Positions 23,634-30,558 of a stretch of 38,418 nt of DNA are shown here, in pieces (positions within the stretch are counted from its first letter, which is position 1; each line of letters opens with the position of its first letter). Position numbers and translations under genes: made by a program. Under the pieces are notes generated by a model, which ran no database searches, was not told the DNA's origin, and worked only from the letters and a program-made list of their open reading frames with translations. Origin of the DNA: Oscillospiraceae bacterium (lineage in GTDB: Bacteria > Bacillota > Clostridia > Oscillospirales > Ruminococcaceae). The stretch is from assembly GCA_004554485.1 (NCBI GenBank), contig SFLS01000020.1, forward strand, positions 1 to 38,418, given 5' to 3'.

Positions 23634-23674
23634 AAAAATCCCGACCTGCCGATGAACGGCAAGCCGGGATTTTT
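23634..23674. terminator. Bidirectional terminator between mreB and the kdpE-type gene
   Basis: AAAAATCCCG and CGGGATTTTT flank an 18-bp stem with two mismatches. An A run on one side and a T run on the other mean it can end transcripts in both directions. It is the likely stop for the leftward response-regulator operon. Confidence 0.75.
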
Positions 23675-23733
23675 GCTTTATGTGTCAGCCCCTATCGGGG
23701 GGATAGCGGCTTTTTGGCCTTGCGGGAACGGTG

Positions 23734-24471
23734 TTAACTGGTTTCTCCCACTGGGGCGGCGGAAGATTCCCCCTCGGCCAGGCGGTACCCGACGCCCACT
23801 TCGGTAAACAGGTAACGCGGCTCCTCCGGATTGGGCTCCAGCTTGCGGCGCAGATTTGCCATATGTACCCGCAGCAGCTTGTTATCCCGGGGATTGGCGG
23901 CAGGCCCCCATAGCTCCCGCAGCATCTGCTGGTAGGTCAGCACCCGGCCGGCATAGCGTCCCAGCAGCGCCAGGATCTTGAATTCGCTGGGGGTGAGCCC
24001 GGCATCCCGTCCGCTGAGGTAGGCCCGGTGCTTATTGTAATCGATGGTCAGGTCGCCCACCGTATACACGCCTTCCGCCAGCGGCTGGCCGCCGCAGGCT
24101 TTGCGGGTGTGGCGCAGCGCGGTGCGGATGCGCGCCAGCAGCTCCACGGTGCCGAAGGGCTTGGTCAGGTAATCGTCCGCGCCCAGGTCCAGCGCACCGG
24201 CCTTGTCGTCTTCGGTAATTCTGGCGGAGATTACAATGATGGGCACGCTGCTCCATTTGCGCACGCTGCGGATGATGCCGACGCCGTCCATATCCGGCAG
24301 GCCGAGATCCAGCAGCAGGCAGTCGGGACAATGCGAGGCGATGAGCGCCAGCGCCGTCCGCCCGTCGCGGACGGTAACGGTATCGTACCCGGCGGAAGCC
24401 AGCGTACTTTGCAGATACCGGCTGATCCCGATATCGTCTTCCACGATCATAACCTTATCACAGTGCTTCAC
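23734..24471 (-). CDS. KdpE-like OmpR-family response regulator
   Basis: The 245-residue protein has a receiver domain with acidic pocket VEDD (about residues 10-13), phospho-acceptor in LLLDLGLPDMDG (about 52-63) and the late KPFG lysine (about 105). It is followed by an OmpR/PhoB winged-helix domain (LTPSEFKILALLGRYAGRVL, about 160-179). GYRLAEG is near the end. Sequence style, especially LWGPAANPRDNKLLRVHMANLRRKLE, matches KdpE. The start overlaps the kinase stop by 14 bp. No kdpFABC potassium pump genes are in the window, so the target is unknown. Confidence 0.88.
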   Translation of the reverse strand: MKHCDKVMIVEDDIGISRYLQSTLASAGYDTVTVRDGRTALALIASHCPDCLLLDLGLPDMDGVGIIRSVRKWSSVPIIVISARITEDDKAGALDLGADDYLTKPFGTVELLARIRTALRHTRKACGGQPLAEGVYTVGDLTIDYNKHRAYLSGRDAGLTPSEFKILALLGRYAGRVLTYQQMLRELWGPAANPRDNKLLRVHMANLRRKLEPNPEEPRYLFTEVGVGYRLAEGESSAAPVGETS

Positions 24472-25537
24472 GGCTGTTTTCCTCCTCCTGCTTTTCGGCC
24501 GGCAGCCACAGGCTGACCCGTGCGCCGCCCTCCGGCCGATTTTCGGCGGTCATTTCTCCGCCATGCGCCTGGACAATGGCATAACAGACGGTTAGGCCCA
24601 GGCCCAGACCGCGCCGCCCGTCGGCGCAGGGCTTTGGATGGGGCAGCGCCGTGCGGTCAAACAGATGCGCCAGCGTCTGGCTGTCAAAGCCTGCCCCGTC
24701 ATCCTCCACGGCGATTGTCACGCCGTCGTCCTGGCTGCGCAGCACCACCCGGATGCGGGTCGCCCCTTGGGCATGGACCGAGGCGTTTTCCAGCAGGTTC
24801 AGAATGACCTGTTCCATCAGGGTGGCATCCATAGGAGCGGTCAGGATCTCTTTGGGCCGCTGGACCGTGACCGGGAGGGCTTCCGCACTGCGCCGCAGCT
24901 TTATCACGGCGCTGTCCACGATCTCCTCCACGACCTCCTCGCTGCGCCGCAGCAGCACCCGCTCCCCGGTGACCCGCGTTACCGAGAGCATATTTTCGGT
25001 GATACGGGTCAGCCAGCGGGTTTCCTGCCGGATCTGCTCCAGCAGGCTGCGCCGCTCCTCTTCGGAAAGGTTTGGCTGCTCCAGCAGCAGGCTGTCTGCC
25101 CCATCGATGGAAGCCAGCGGCGTCCGCAGATCATGGGAAAGGGCCCGCAGCAAATCGGCCCGCAGCTTTTCACTTTCGATTTCGTACTTCAGCCGCTCGG
25201 CCTGTTTGACCCGGGTGGTAAGGGTACTGATGACAATGGAGACGACCAGCATCACCAAAAAGGTGAGCGGATAGCCGCTGACGCTCATATCAAAACTCCA
25301 AAAGGGGTAGGTGAACATATAGTTGACGCAGAACACCCCGATGACCGAAGACACAATACCCCAGGCGTAACCGGTCGTACCCAGCGCGATAACGGTTACG
25401 GCCAGCACAAAGATCAGCACAGCAAAGGGATTGTTATCATCATGCATTTGGGAAAGCAGGATGCATATGCCAACGGCCGCCGCCAGAAGAAGCGCCGTAA
25501 ATAAAAGGTCGCGCCAGAATGTGCCCTTTGCCTTCAT
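24458..25537 (-). CDS. Short KdpD-like sensor histidine kinase (no N-terminal KdpD or Usp domain)
   Basis: The 359-residue protein contains the four-helix DUF4118-type membrane module (about residues 10-100). An H-box LSHDLRTPLASIDGADSLL follows (phospho-histidine about 141), then N-box LNLLENASVHA and G-boxes VEDDGAGF and GRRGLGLGLTVC. Full-length KdpD is about 900 residues with N-terminal KdpD and universal-stress domains; both are missing here. The ATG at 25537 has a GAGGGGG site upstream, and the frame extension further upstream looks like non-coding sequence. It is the first gene of a two-gene operon with the KdpE-like regulator. A universal-stress protein resembling the missing domain is encoded about 1.4 kb away at 26967-27401. 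Confidence 0.88.
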   Translation of the reverse strand: MKAKGTFWRDLLFTALLLAAAVGICILLSQMHDDNNPFAVLIFVLAVTVIALGTTGYAWGIVSSVIGVFCVNYMFTYPFWSFDMSVSGYPLTFLVMLVVSIVISTLTTRVKQAERLKYEIESEKLRADLLRALSHDLRTPLASIDGADSLLLEQPNLSEEERRSLLEQIRQETRWLTRITENMLSVTRVTGERVLLRRSEEVVEEIVDSAVIKLRRSAEALPVTVQRPKEILTAPMDATLMEQVILNLLENASVHAQGATRIRVVLRSQDDGVTIAVEDDGAGFDSQTLAHLFDRTALPHPKPCADGRRGLGLGLTVCYAIVQAHGGEMTAENRPEGGARVSLWLPAEKQEEENSREAL

Positions 25538-25717
25538 TGTCAGTACCCCCTCTTTTTGGACGATTTCATTATAGCATGTCAGGAAACGGTGCGGTCCTGT
25601 TTTTCCTGCTTTTTTCGCCACGGCGGGAATCCTTTCCGAAAAATTAACGGAGCCCGGCAGTATAATGGAGCAGAAGTCAAACCCATCATCATTGCTATTC
25701 GCCAGGAGGAATCAACT

Positions 25718-25864
25718 ATGCACACCAAGGCTTACTGTGAGGCTCGTAAGGAATTCATCAACTGCATCGTGCTCAGCCCCATCTGTATCGGCGTTTCTCT
25801 CATCATTGCCTTTACCGAGTGGCTGCCCATCATGCGCGCGGAAAAAAACAAAACCGAGGAATAA
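25718..25864 (+). CDS. 48-residue single-helix membrane protein of unknown function
   Basis: The short frame starts with ATG after CAGGAGGAATCAACT, a strong ribosome site. It encodes MHTKAYCEARKEF, one hydrophobic helix (about residues 14-32, CIVLSPICIGVSLIIAFTEW) and a charged C-terminus ending KNKTEE. A TATAAT (25661-25666) about 50 bp upstream and a terminator just after the stop support an independent gene. It is divergent from the KdpD-like kinase. I do not recognise it; it is not obviously KdpF, which is shorter. A small membrane regulator or toxin-like peptide are untested ideas. Confidence 0.6.
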   Translation: MHTKAYCEARKEFINCIVLSPICIGVSLIIAFTEWLPIMRAEKNKTEE

Positions 25865-25890
25865 AACCGTTTTTTAGTATGGCCATCCGT

Positions 25891-25916
25891 CCCCGACCCG
25901 TACAGGGCCGGGGCTT
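25891..25916 (+). terminator. Terminator after the small membrane protein
   Basis: CCCCGACCC and GGGCCGGGG form a stem with one mismatch and a short loop, followed by CTTTTTC. Confidence 0.75.
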
Positions 25917-25961
25917 TTTCTGGCTTTCTTTTGCACGGGATATGCCGGCAGGCAGCAAAAT

Positions 25962-25990
25962 CCCCGGCATGACAAAGCGTCACGCCGGGG
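25962..25990 (-). terminator. Hairpin after the alpha/beta hydrolase gene
   Basis: A stem of about 12 bp, nearly perfect (CCCCGGCATGAC with GTCACGCCGGGG), lies 7 bp beyond the stop at 25997. On the minus strand ATTTTG follows, so it is a moderate terminator. Confidence 0.65.
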
Positions 25991-25996
25991 CGGTAT

Positions 25997-26932
25997 TTAT
26001 CCTTTCGCGGGCATATGGGCTTCCAGATAGGCCACGAGATCCCGGAACAGGGTTCCCTTTATCGGTTCGTTGTGTACCTCATGGCGGGCGCCGGGGTACA
26101 GGGTGATGGTCACATCCCGCAGCCCCTGCGCTTTCAGACCCTCGTACACTTCGGTCACGCCCCGGCCGCAGTCGCCCACCGCGTCCTCATCGCCGGCATA
26201 CAGCCATACCGGCAGGTCTTTGGGAACGGCGGCGAACCATTCCGGGCGGTTACAGCGGTCCACCAGCTGCATCAGCTCGCCAAAGCCGCTGTTGGTAAAG
26301 ATAAAGCGACACCAGGGGTCTTCCATGTAGCGCCGGCAGATCTGTTCATCGTGGCAGATCCAGTCCACCGGTGTGTTATGCTCGGTGGCCTTATTGTAAT
26401 TGCCGGTCGTCAGCTGGTACAGCAATTTGGATGTGCCCTTGCGTCCCTTTAAAAGGGTGATGAGGGAGACCAGGAGCTTGCCCGCGCCCACGGCGGGATT
26501 TTTGCCGGCGGTGCCGCTGAGCAGCAGCGCCTGCAGGTGGCTGCCGTAGCGGGCCGCGTACAGCCGGGCGACAAAGGAACCCATGCTGTGCCCCAGCAGG
26601 AAGTAGGGCAGGCCGGGATACCGTTCACTGATGGCGCGGCGCTCGAGCTCCTGATCCTCCACCAGGTTGTTCCACGCCCCCTTTTCGCCAAAATAGCCCA
26701 GCATTTCGCCGTTGGCTTCGGCGGTGGAGCCATGCCCCAGGTGATCGATGCCGCAGACGACGTAGCCGGCGTCGGTCAGGTGCTGCGCCAGTGCCTCGTA
26801 CCGCATGATGTATTCACACATCCCGTGGCAGAGCTGCACGACGGCGCGCTCCTCTCCCTCCGGTTCAAACAGAAAGCCGGAAAGCGTGCTTTTCCCGTCG
26901 CTGGAATGCAGGGTAAAGGTGCTTTTTTTCAT
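25997..26932 (-). CDS. Alpha/beta hydrolase, monoacylglycerol-lipase/Hydrolase_4 type
   Basis: This 311-residue serine hydrolase has an oxyanion block VVQLCHGMCEY (about residues 31-41) and GIDHLGHGST. The nucleophile elbow is LLGHSMGSF (Ser about 116). The late acid and histidine are in YAGDEDAVG (about 252) and GARHEVHNE (about 286). The pattern is that of lysophospholipase/monoacylglycerol-lipase-like esterases (serine aminopeptidase S33 clan). The substrate cannot be inferred. It has no signal peptide and is probably cytosolic. It lies 34 bp after the universal-stress gene in the same direction, so both may be on one transcript. Confidence 0.88.
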   Translation of the reverse strand: MKKSTFTLHSSDGKSTLSGFLFEPEGEERAVVQLCHGMCEYIMRYEALAQHLTDAGYVVCGIDHLGHGSTAEANGEMLGYFGEKGAWNNLVEDQELERRAISERYPGLPYFLLGHSMGSFVARLYAARYGSHLQALLLSGTAGKNPAVGAGKLLVSLITLLKGRKGTSKLLYQLTTGNYNKATEHNTPVDWICHDEQICRRYMEDPWCRFIFTNSGFGELMQLVDRCNRPEWFAAVPKDLPVWLYAGDEDAVGDCGRGVTEVYEGLKAQGLRDVTITLYPGARHEVHNEPIKGTLFRDLVAYLEAHMPAKG

Positions 26933-26966
26933 GCCTTTGGTCCTCCTTGTTTTTTGTCACGCGGCG

Positions 26967-27401
26967 TTATACCAGGGCACGGTCCACCGCCGTGACCTCC
27001 TGGACGCAGCCGCCGGGATCCACAGTATAAAAGGTGAGGTACTCAAACCGGGTCCACAGCCGGGGCAGCAGGTCGCTGCCGCCGCCCGGCATACCGGTCA
27101 CCACAATCCGGGGAAGCTGCTCGGTAAGCGTCTGGGTGAGGCTGCGCTCCGGCTCCTCGCTGTAACGGACGGTCATGCGGGCGTTGGCCTCCCGGCTGGT
27201 CTGGTACAGGTGCTCGATGGCCTGGGGATCGGGTTCGGCGCCGAAGCGCGCGATATTGAGAACCTCCAGAGTGCAGCGGTTTTGGTCAGCCAGCTGCCTT
27301 CCGGCATAGATCAGCCGGTCGCAGCTCTGCTGGTCGGTGACCAGGACCAGGACAGTGCGGTGCGGGACCTGCGGTTTGCGGGAAGTCATCAAATCGGTCA
27401 T
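26967..27401 (-). CDS. Stand-alone universal-stress-protein domain (KdpD-Usp-like)
   Basis: The 144-residue single-domain protein has HRTVLVLVTDQQSCDRLIYAG at the beginning (about residues 14-34) and RQLADQNRCTLEVLNI after it. IVVTGMPGGGSDLL (about 99-112) occupies the position of the nucleotide-binding loop. The SCDRLI pattern is typical of the Usp domain of KdpD and of small UspA homologues found beside shortened KdpD kinases. Two ATGs, at 27401 and 27389, are possible; AAAGGAG lies close to the first. It is upstream of the hydrolase gene and divergent from rex. A role as the detached sensor of the KdpD-like kinase at 24458-25537 is a hypothesis. Confidence 0.7.
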   Translation of the reverse strand: MTDLMTSRKPQVPHRTVLVLVTDQQSCDRLIYAGRQLADQNRCTLEVLNIARFGAEPDPQAIEHLYQTSREANARMTVRYSEEPERSLTQTLTEQLPRIVVTGMPGGGSDLLPRLWTRFEYLTFYTVDPGGCVQEVTAVDRALV

Positions 27402-27522
27402 CGCTCCTTTGCAATATGGTTTCCGGTTTCATTATAGCAAATGACGAAGAAAAAAGAAACGAAACCAAAAAAACTTCACGAAATGTTTGCAAATCGCTTT
27501 TGACCGAAATAATGGCAAAAAG

Positions 27523-27551
27523 TTGACGAAATCGCAGAAAAGCGGTATCAT
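27523..27551 (+). promoter_or_regulatory. Sigma-A-type promoter of rex
   Basis: TTGACG (27523-27528) and TATCAT (27546-27551) are separated by 17 bp, about 60 bp upstream of the rex start. I see no convincing TTGTTAA-type Rex site overlapping it. Confidence 0.75.
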
Positions 27552-27614
27552 AGTAAAAAGGTGGCGCCCACGGCGGTATTCCCGGCGCCGCAGTATGATA
27601 CGAGGTGATCGAGA

Positions 27615-28271
27615 ATGAACGAAAAAACGGTTTCTCTTTCGGTAGTGCGGCGTCTGCCGCGGTACTACCGTTATCTGGGCATGCTGCTGAATAACGGCGT
27701 GACCCGTATTTCCTCCAAGGAACTGGCCGCGCAGATGAAGGTTACCGCCAGCCAGATCCGGCAGGACCTGAACTGCTTTGGCGGGTTTGGCCAGCAGGGC
27801 TACGGATATAATGTGGAGCTGCTGCATAAGGAGATCGGTACCATCCTAGGCGTGGAAAAGAAGATCCCTGCCATTCTCATCGGCTGCGGCACCCGCGGCC
27901 AGAGCCTCATCCGGGAAGATGACCTGTTCCGTGACCGCGGCTTCGAGCTGATCGGCGCCTTTGATAAAGCGCCGGAAAAAATAGGCCTGACGCTGCCCAA
28001 CGGCCTGACGGTACAGGATATTGCGGAGCTGACGACATTCTGCCGGCAGTACGCACCGCACATGGCGGTGGTATGTATCCCCCGCGATGAAGCGGAAAAG
28101 ATGGCGGATACGATGGTCTCGCTCGGCATCCGCGCGTTTTGGAATTTTTCCAGCTACGACTTTAAGTATAAGTATGAGGACATCCCTTCGGTCAACGTCC
28201 ATCTGGGCGACAGCCTGCTGACCCTTTCCTACCTGGTCAACCACCCCAAGGGCGAAACGAAGGAAGAATAA
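27615..28271 (+). CDS. rex: Redox-sensing transcriptional repressor Rex
   Basis: The 218-residue regulator senses the NADH/NAD+ ratio and represses fermentation and respiration genes. The N-terminal winged helix contains VVRRLPRYYRYLGML (about residues 10-24) and KVTASQIRQDLNCFGGFGQQGYGY (two adjoining pieces, about 42-65). The NADH-binding Rossmann part has GCGTRGQSL (about 93-101), where the usual sequence is GAGNLGxAL. GAFDKAPEKIG follows. The C-terminal helix ends LTLSYLVNHP. GxGxxG is preserved, but the residues between the glycines differ. The gene has its own promoter and is followed by a hairpin shared with rsmA. Confidence 0.94.
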   Translation: MNEKTVSLSVVRRLPRYYRYLGMLLNNGVTRISSKELAAQMKVTASQIRQDLNCFGGFGQQGYGYNVELLHKEIGTILGVEKKIPAILIGCGTRGQSLIREDDLFRDRGFELIGAFDKAPEKIGLTLPNGLTVQDIAELTTFCRQYAPHMAVVCIPRDEAEKMADTMVSLGIRAFWNFSSYDFKYKYEDIPSVNVHLGDSLLTLSYLVNHPKGETKEE

Positions 28272-28290
28272 CCATGCAGTCCCGCTGCGT

Positions 28291-28316
28291 CCCGCCGGCT
28301 TCTCCGGCGGGCCTTT
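28291..28316. terminator. Hairpin between convergent rex and rsmA
   Basis: CCCGCCGG (28291-28298) and CCGGCGGG (28304-28311) form an 8-bp stem with CTTCT in the loop. CCTTTTG follows on the plus strand. Confidence 0.7.
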
Positions 28317-28318
28317 TG

Positions 28319-29182
28319 CTATCCGGCCCGGCGGGCGTACAGTCCTGCCAGCGTTTGCCACTGGGAGAGGGTCAGCTGCTCGGCGCGGGCGCCCTCGGGG
28401 ATTTCGGCCGCGGCCAGCAGTCCGCGCAGTTCCTCCTTCTCCAGCCCCAGCCCGGCGGAAAGGGAATTGAGCAGCGTTTTGCGCCGCTGCCCAAAGCCGG
28501 CGCGCACCACCGCAAAGTAGGCGGCTTGATCGGGCCGGCCGGTGGGGGGCGCTTCCTGCAGGTCCAGCCGGATCACGGCGCTGTCCACCGCCGGAGCGGG
28601 CAGAAAGGAGCCGCGGGAAACCGGGAACAGCAGCCGCGGCGTGCTGTAGTACCATACGGCGGCGCTGATCGCCCCGCACTGCCGGGTGCCCGGAGCGGCG
28701 GTGATTCGTTCGGCCGCCTCCTTCTGCACCATGACGGTCAGGGAGGAGATGGGCAGGGACTGCTCCAGCAGCTGCATGATGACCGGCGAAGTGATATAGT
28801 AGGGCAGATTGGCGCATACCACCACCGGCATCCCGGCAAAATGCTCCTCCAGCAGGGCGGGAAGGTCCAGCTTCAGCACGTCGCCGGGTACAATGGTCAC
28901 ATTATCGAATTCCGCCAACGTTTCCGCCAGAATGGGCGGCAGGCGGTCGTCCAGCTCGATGGCCACCACCTTTTCGGCCCGGCGGGCCAGCTCTGCGGTC
29001 AGCACCCCAAAGCCGGGGCCGATCTCCAATACCCCCACGCCGGGGGTGGCGCCGCTCAGCTCTGCCATACGGGGACAGACGGCGGGGTTGATGATAAAAT
29101 TCTGCCCTAGCGCACGGGAAAAGGAAAAACCGTGGCGGCGCAGCAGCTCTTTGATGACGGCGGGATCGGTGAGGGTGGGCAT
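28319..29182 (-). CDS. rsmA: 16S rRNA dimethyladenosine transferase RsmA (KsgA)
   Basis: The 287-residue SAM-dependent enzyme dimethylates two adjacent adenines near the 3' end of 16S rRNA. It has ALGQNFIINPAV (about residues 24-35), the SAM loop VLEIGPGFGVLTAEL (about 50-64) and VAIELDDRL. The catalytic CANLPYYITSP (about 116-126) follows, then a C-terminal helical domain with AGFGQRRKTLLNSL. The open frame extends far upstream, but the ATG at 29182 follows AAGGAGG and gives the normal N-terminus. It converges on rex. Confidence 0.95.
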   Translation of the reverse strand: MPTLTDPAVIKELLRRHGFSFSRALGQNFIINPAVCPRMAELSGATPGVGVLEIGPGFGVLTAELARRAEKVVAIELDDRLPPILAETLAEFDNVTIVPGDVLKLDLPALLEEHFAGMPVVVCANLPYYITSPVIMQLLEQSLPISSLTVMVQKEAAERITAAPGTRQCGAISAAVWYYSTPRLLFPVSRGSFLPAPAVDSAVIRLDLQEAPPTGRPDQAAYFAVVRAGFGQRRKTLLNSLSAGLGLEKEELRGLLAAAEIPEGARAEQLTLSQWQTLAGLYARRAG

Positions 29183-29302
29183 GGCAGCCTCCTTATGGGA
29201 AAGAAATGGCGCTTTCAGTATATCTTTTTCGGGGCAAAAAAGCAACCGCGGCGCCCGGCGTAAAGGGGGATATACTATCAGTATTTCACACTTTCCACCG
29301 AG

Positions 29303-29400
29303 TTTTCCACACATCGGGGACAATACGGGCGTTTTTTCCGCTAAGATAGCGGAAAAAACGGGGCAGCATTCCCCCAAATCCAGTATATGGGTGTGGAAAA
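29303..29400. other. AT-richer spacer with two inverted DnaA-box-like 9-mers and a perfect hairpin
   Basis: The 369-bp gap between rsmA and the tRNA contains TTTTCCACA on the plus strand (29303-29311) and on the minus strand (29392-29400). Both fit the loose DnaA-box form TTWTNCACA. Between them is a perfect 13-bp stem (29330-29342/29348-29360) with T/A runs inside. The hairpin is terminator-like in both directions although no gene ends here. No protein gene is evident. Confidence 0.4.
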
Positions 29401-29510
29401 CGCGCCGGCTTGTGACAAGGCATAAAAACACCTCGTAATGAAGCGGAAATGTCAAGAGAAAATATCCCCGAAAAACAGATTTATTTTCCGGCACGCCGGG
29501 CCGAAATATC

Positions 29511-29538
29511 TTGACAACAGGGGATTTGATGGTATAAT
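29511..29538 (+). promoter_or_regulatory. Promoter of tRNA-Leu
   Basis: TTGACA (29511-29516) and TATAAT (29533-29538), both perfect consensus, 16 bp apart, 13 bp before the tRNA 5' end. Confidence 0.9.
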
Positions 29539-29551
29539 AACAACTGGTTAT

Positions 29552-29635
29552 GCGGAAGTGCTGGAATAGGCAGACAGGCACGTTTGAGGTGCGTGTGTCC
29601 ATGACGTGTGGGTTCAAGTCCCATCTTCCGCACCA
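29552..29635 (+). tRNA. tRNA-Leu (anticodon GAG)
   Basis: The acceptor strands GCGGAAG and CTTCCGC pair over 7 bp. The D region is GGAATAGGCAGACA. The anticodon loop contains GAG at 29586-29588 (codon CUC), with T33 before it and a five-pair stem. A long class II variable arm and the GTTCAAGTC T-loop follow. CCA is encoded (29633-29635). Leu tRNAs are frequent integration sites, and an accessory island follows directly. Confidence 0.96.
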
Positions 29636-29637
29636 GG

Positions 29638-29673
29638 AAAACCCCCGAAATCAAGCAGATTTCGGGGGTTTTT
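29638..29673 (+). terminator. Terminator of tRNA-Leu
   Basis: CCCCCGAAATC and GATTTCGGGGG pair over 11 bp (extendable through flanking A/T runs) around the loop AAGCA, followed by a T run. Confidence 0.9.
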
Positions 29674-29715
29674 ATGTGGTTTTTGACTTTTGACCGCATT
29701 TTTGACCTGTATAAC

Positions 29716-29746
29716 GCCCGGAATCAAGCTGATTTCGGGCATTTTG
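29716..29746 (+). repeat. Second, near-identical terminator-like hairpin
   Basis: GCCCGGAATC and GATTTCGGGC form a 10-bp stem (one G-T pair) around AAGCT, followed by ATTTTG. The core nearly repeats the tRNA terminator 75 bp upstream (AATCAAGC followed by GATTTCGGG). It may be a duplicated terminator or the trace of an insertion event at the tRNA 3' flank. Confidence 0.65.
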
Positions 29747-29935
29747 CCGCATATGGGGCCTTTTCCGCGCCCGCCCAGCGGCAGACAGGGGCCTCCGGCC
29801 CGCAGAGCGGCGCTTCAGTCCGTTTTATGGGACAAAAGACGGCGTACGATAGGAGGTGCGGGAAGCCGCAGGGGTTGGCTCCGCTCCAAAAGCCTGTGGC
29901 GGACAGGAAAGAATCCACCGAAAAGGAGAGAGCGC

Positions 29936-30058
29936 ATGAACCACGAAGAAGCCATGGCCCTGATCGAATGTCTTACTCCCGAGGAGCAGAGGCAGCTCAT
30001 CGAGCTGATAAGAGCCCTGCGACGTAATCCTTCACCCGCTGAACCTCCTGCGGAGTAA
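29936..30058 (+). CDS. 40-residue phage-type small protein
   Basis: The frame starts after AAAAGGAGAG and encodes NHEEAMALIECLTPEEQRQL, then IELIRALRRNPSPAEPP. The LTPEEQ-helix motif resembles the C-terminal helix of many phage repressors and small prophage proteins. Its last 62 bp overlap, on the opposite strand, the 3' end of the repressor gene, whose own C-terminus also contains LTPQEVQRVKDYV. Function unknown. It may modulate the repressor. Confidence 0.5.
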   Translation: MNHEEAMALIECLTPEEQRQLIELIRALRRNPSPAEPPAE

Positions 30059-30341
30059 GCTGCGTCAGCAAAGCGTACAGCTCCGCGGCGCTGCCGGAAA
30101 GCGGCTCGTTGGGGGCAACGGCGGGCGTTTTTGCCGGCCCGGCGCCGCCGCAAAGCCATTCGACCGAGACCTCGCAGACGGCCGCGATCTCCCGCAGCTT
30201 CCCCCGGTAGGAGGCGCTGCGGCCGGCCCGCCAGTCGGCGATCACATTGCCGCTTTTGTAGCCGATCGAACGGGCAAACGCCGCGTCGGCGCCGTGCCGG
30301 TCAGGGATCAGCGAAAGGATCCTTTTGAGCAGAATATCCAT
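29997..30341 (-). CDS. Phage-type helix-turn-helix repressor
   Basis: The 114-residue protein has an Xre-like DNA-binding domain (LKRILSLIPDRHGADAAFAR, then SIGYKSGNVIADWRAGRSAS, about residues 6-45). KLREIAAVCEVSVEWLCGG closes the domain. A linker and a C-terminal helix LTPQEVQRVKDYVAGLL follow. The layout fits a CI-like repressor without a protease domain. ATG at 30341 is chosen because GGGAGG lies 6 nt upstream; an ATG one codon earlier exists. The long leader upstream contains paired operators, so autoregulation is likely. No integrase gene lies nearby. Confidence 0.8.
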   Translation of the reverse strand: MDILLKRILSLIPDRHGADAAFARSIGYKSGNVIADWRAGRSASYRGKLREIAAVCEVSVEWLCGGAGPAKTPAVAPNEPLSGSAAELYALLTQLTPQEVQRVKDYVAGLLSAR

Positions 30342-30361
30342 CATATTCCTCCCGGAACAGT

Positions 30362-30420
30362 GAAATCACACGAAACCTCATAAATTATGAGAAAACACTT
30401 GAAAGCACATGAAATATGAG
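30362..30420. promoter_or_regulatory. Operator cluster: CTCATA palindrome interleaved with GAAAnCACnnGAAA repeats
   Basis: CTCATA-AAT-TATGAG (30377-30391) is a palindrome with perfect 6-bp arms. A lone half-site TATGAG follows at 30415-30420. Three 14-bp copies of GAAAnCACnnGAAA lie at 30362-30375, 30391-30404 and 30401-30414, the last two sharing four bases. All lie in the leader of the repressor gene. Confidence 0.75.
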
Positions 30421-30502
30421 CTACAATAAAAGGGAAGGCTAAAAGGGACAGGGCCGGAAGATCGCCTTGATATAAGCAATTTTACAAATAACTGATAATT
30501 GT

Positions 30503-30531
30503 ATCATAGGGTATTTTGGCTGGCTTGTCAA
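30503..30531 (-). promoter_or_regulatory. Promoter of the repressor gene
   Basis: On the minus strand TTGACA (30526-30531) and TATGAT (30503-30508) are separated by exactly 17 bp. It would produce a leader of about 155 nt before the repressor start at 30341, passing through the operator cluster at 30362-30420. Confidence 0.8.
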
Positions 30532-30558
30532 TAGAGAAAACTCATAGCTATGAGTTTT
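30525..30558 (+). promoter_or_regulatory. Candidate rightward promoter overlapped by a perfect operator palindrome
   Basis: A perfect 22-bp palindrome (30537-30558) has CTCATA-GC-TATGAG as its core and AAAA/TTTT ends. On the plus strand TTGTCA (30525-30530) and TATGAG (30549-30554) are 18 bp apart, which would place the palindrome over the -10 of the DUF6273-holin transcript. The rightward promoter is weaker evidence than the palindrome. Confidence 0.6.

Noticed and set aside
28319..29617. Upstream-extended reading frame of rsmA reaching into the tRNA
   Set aside because: The RsmA family N-terminus and an AAGGAGG site fix the start at 29182.
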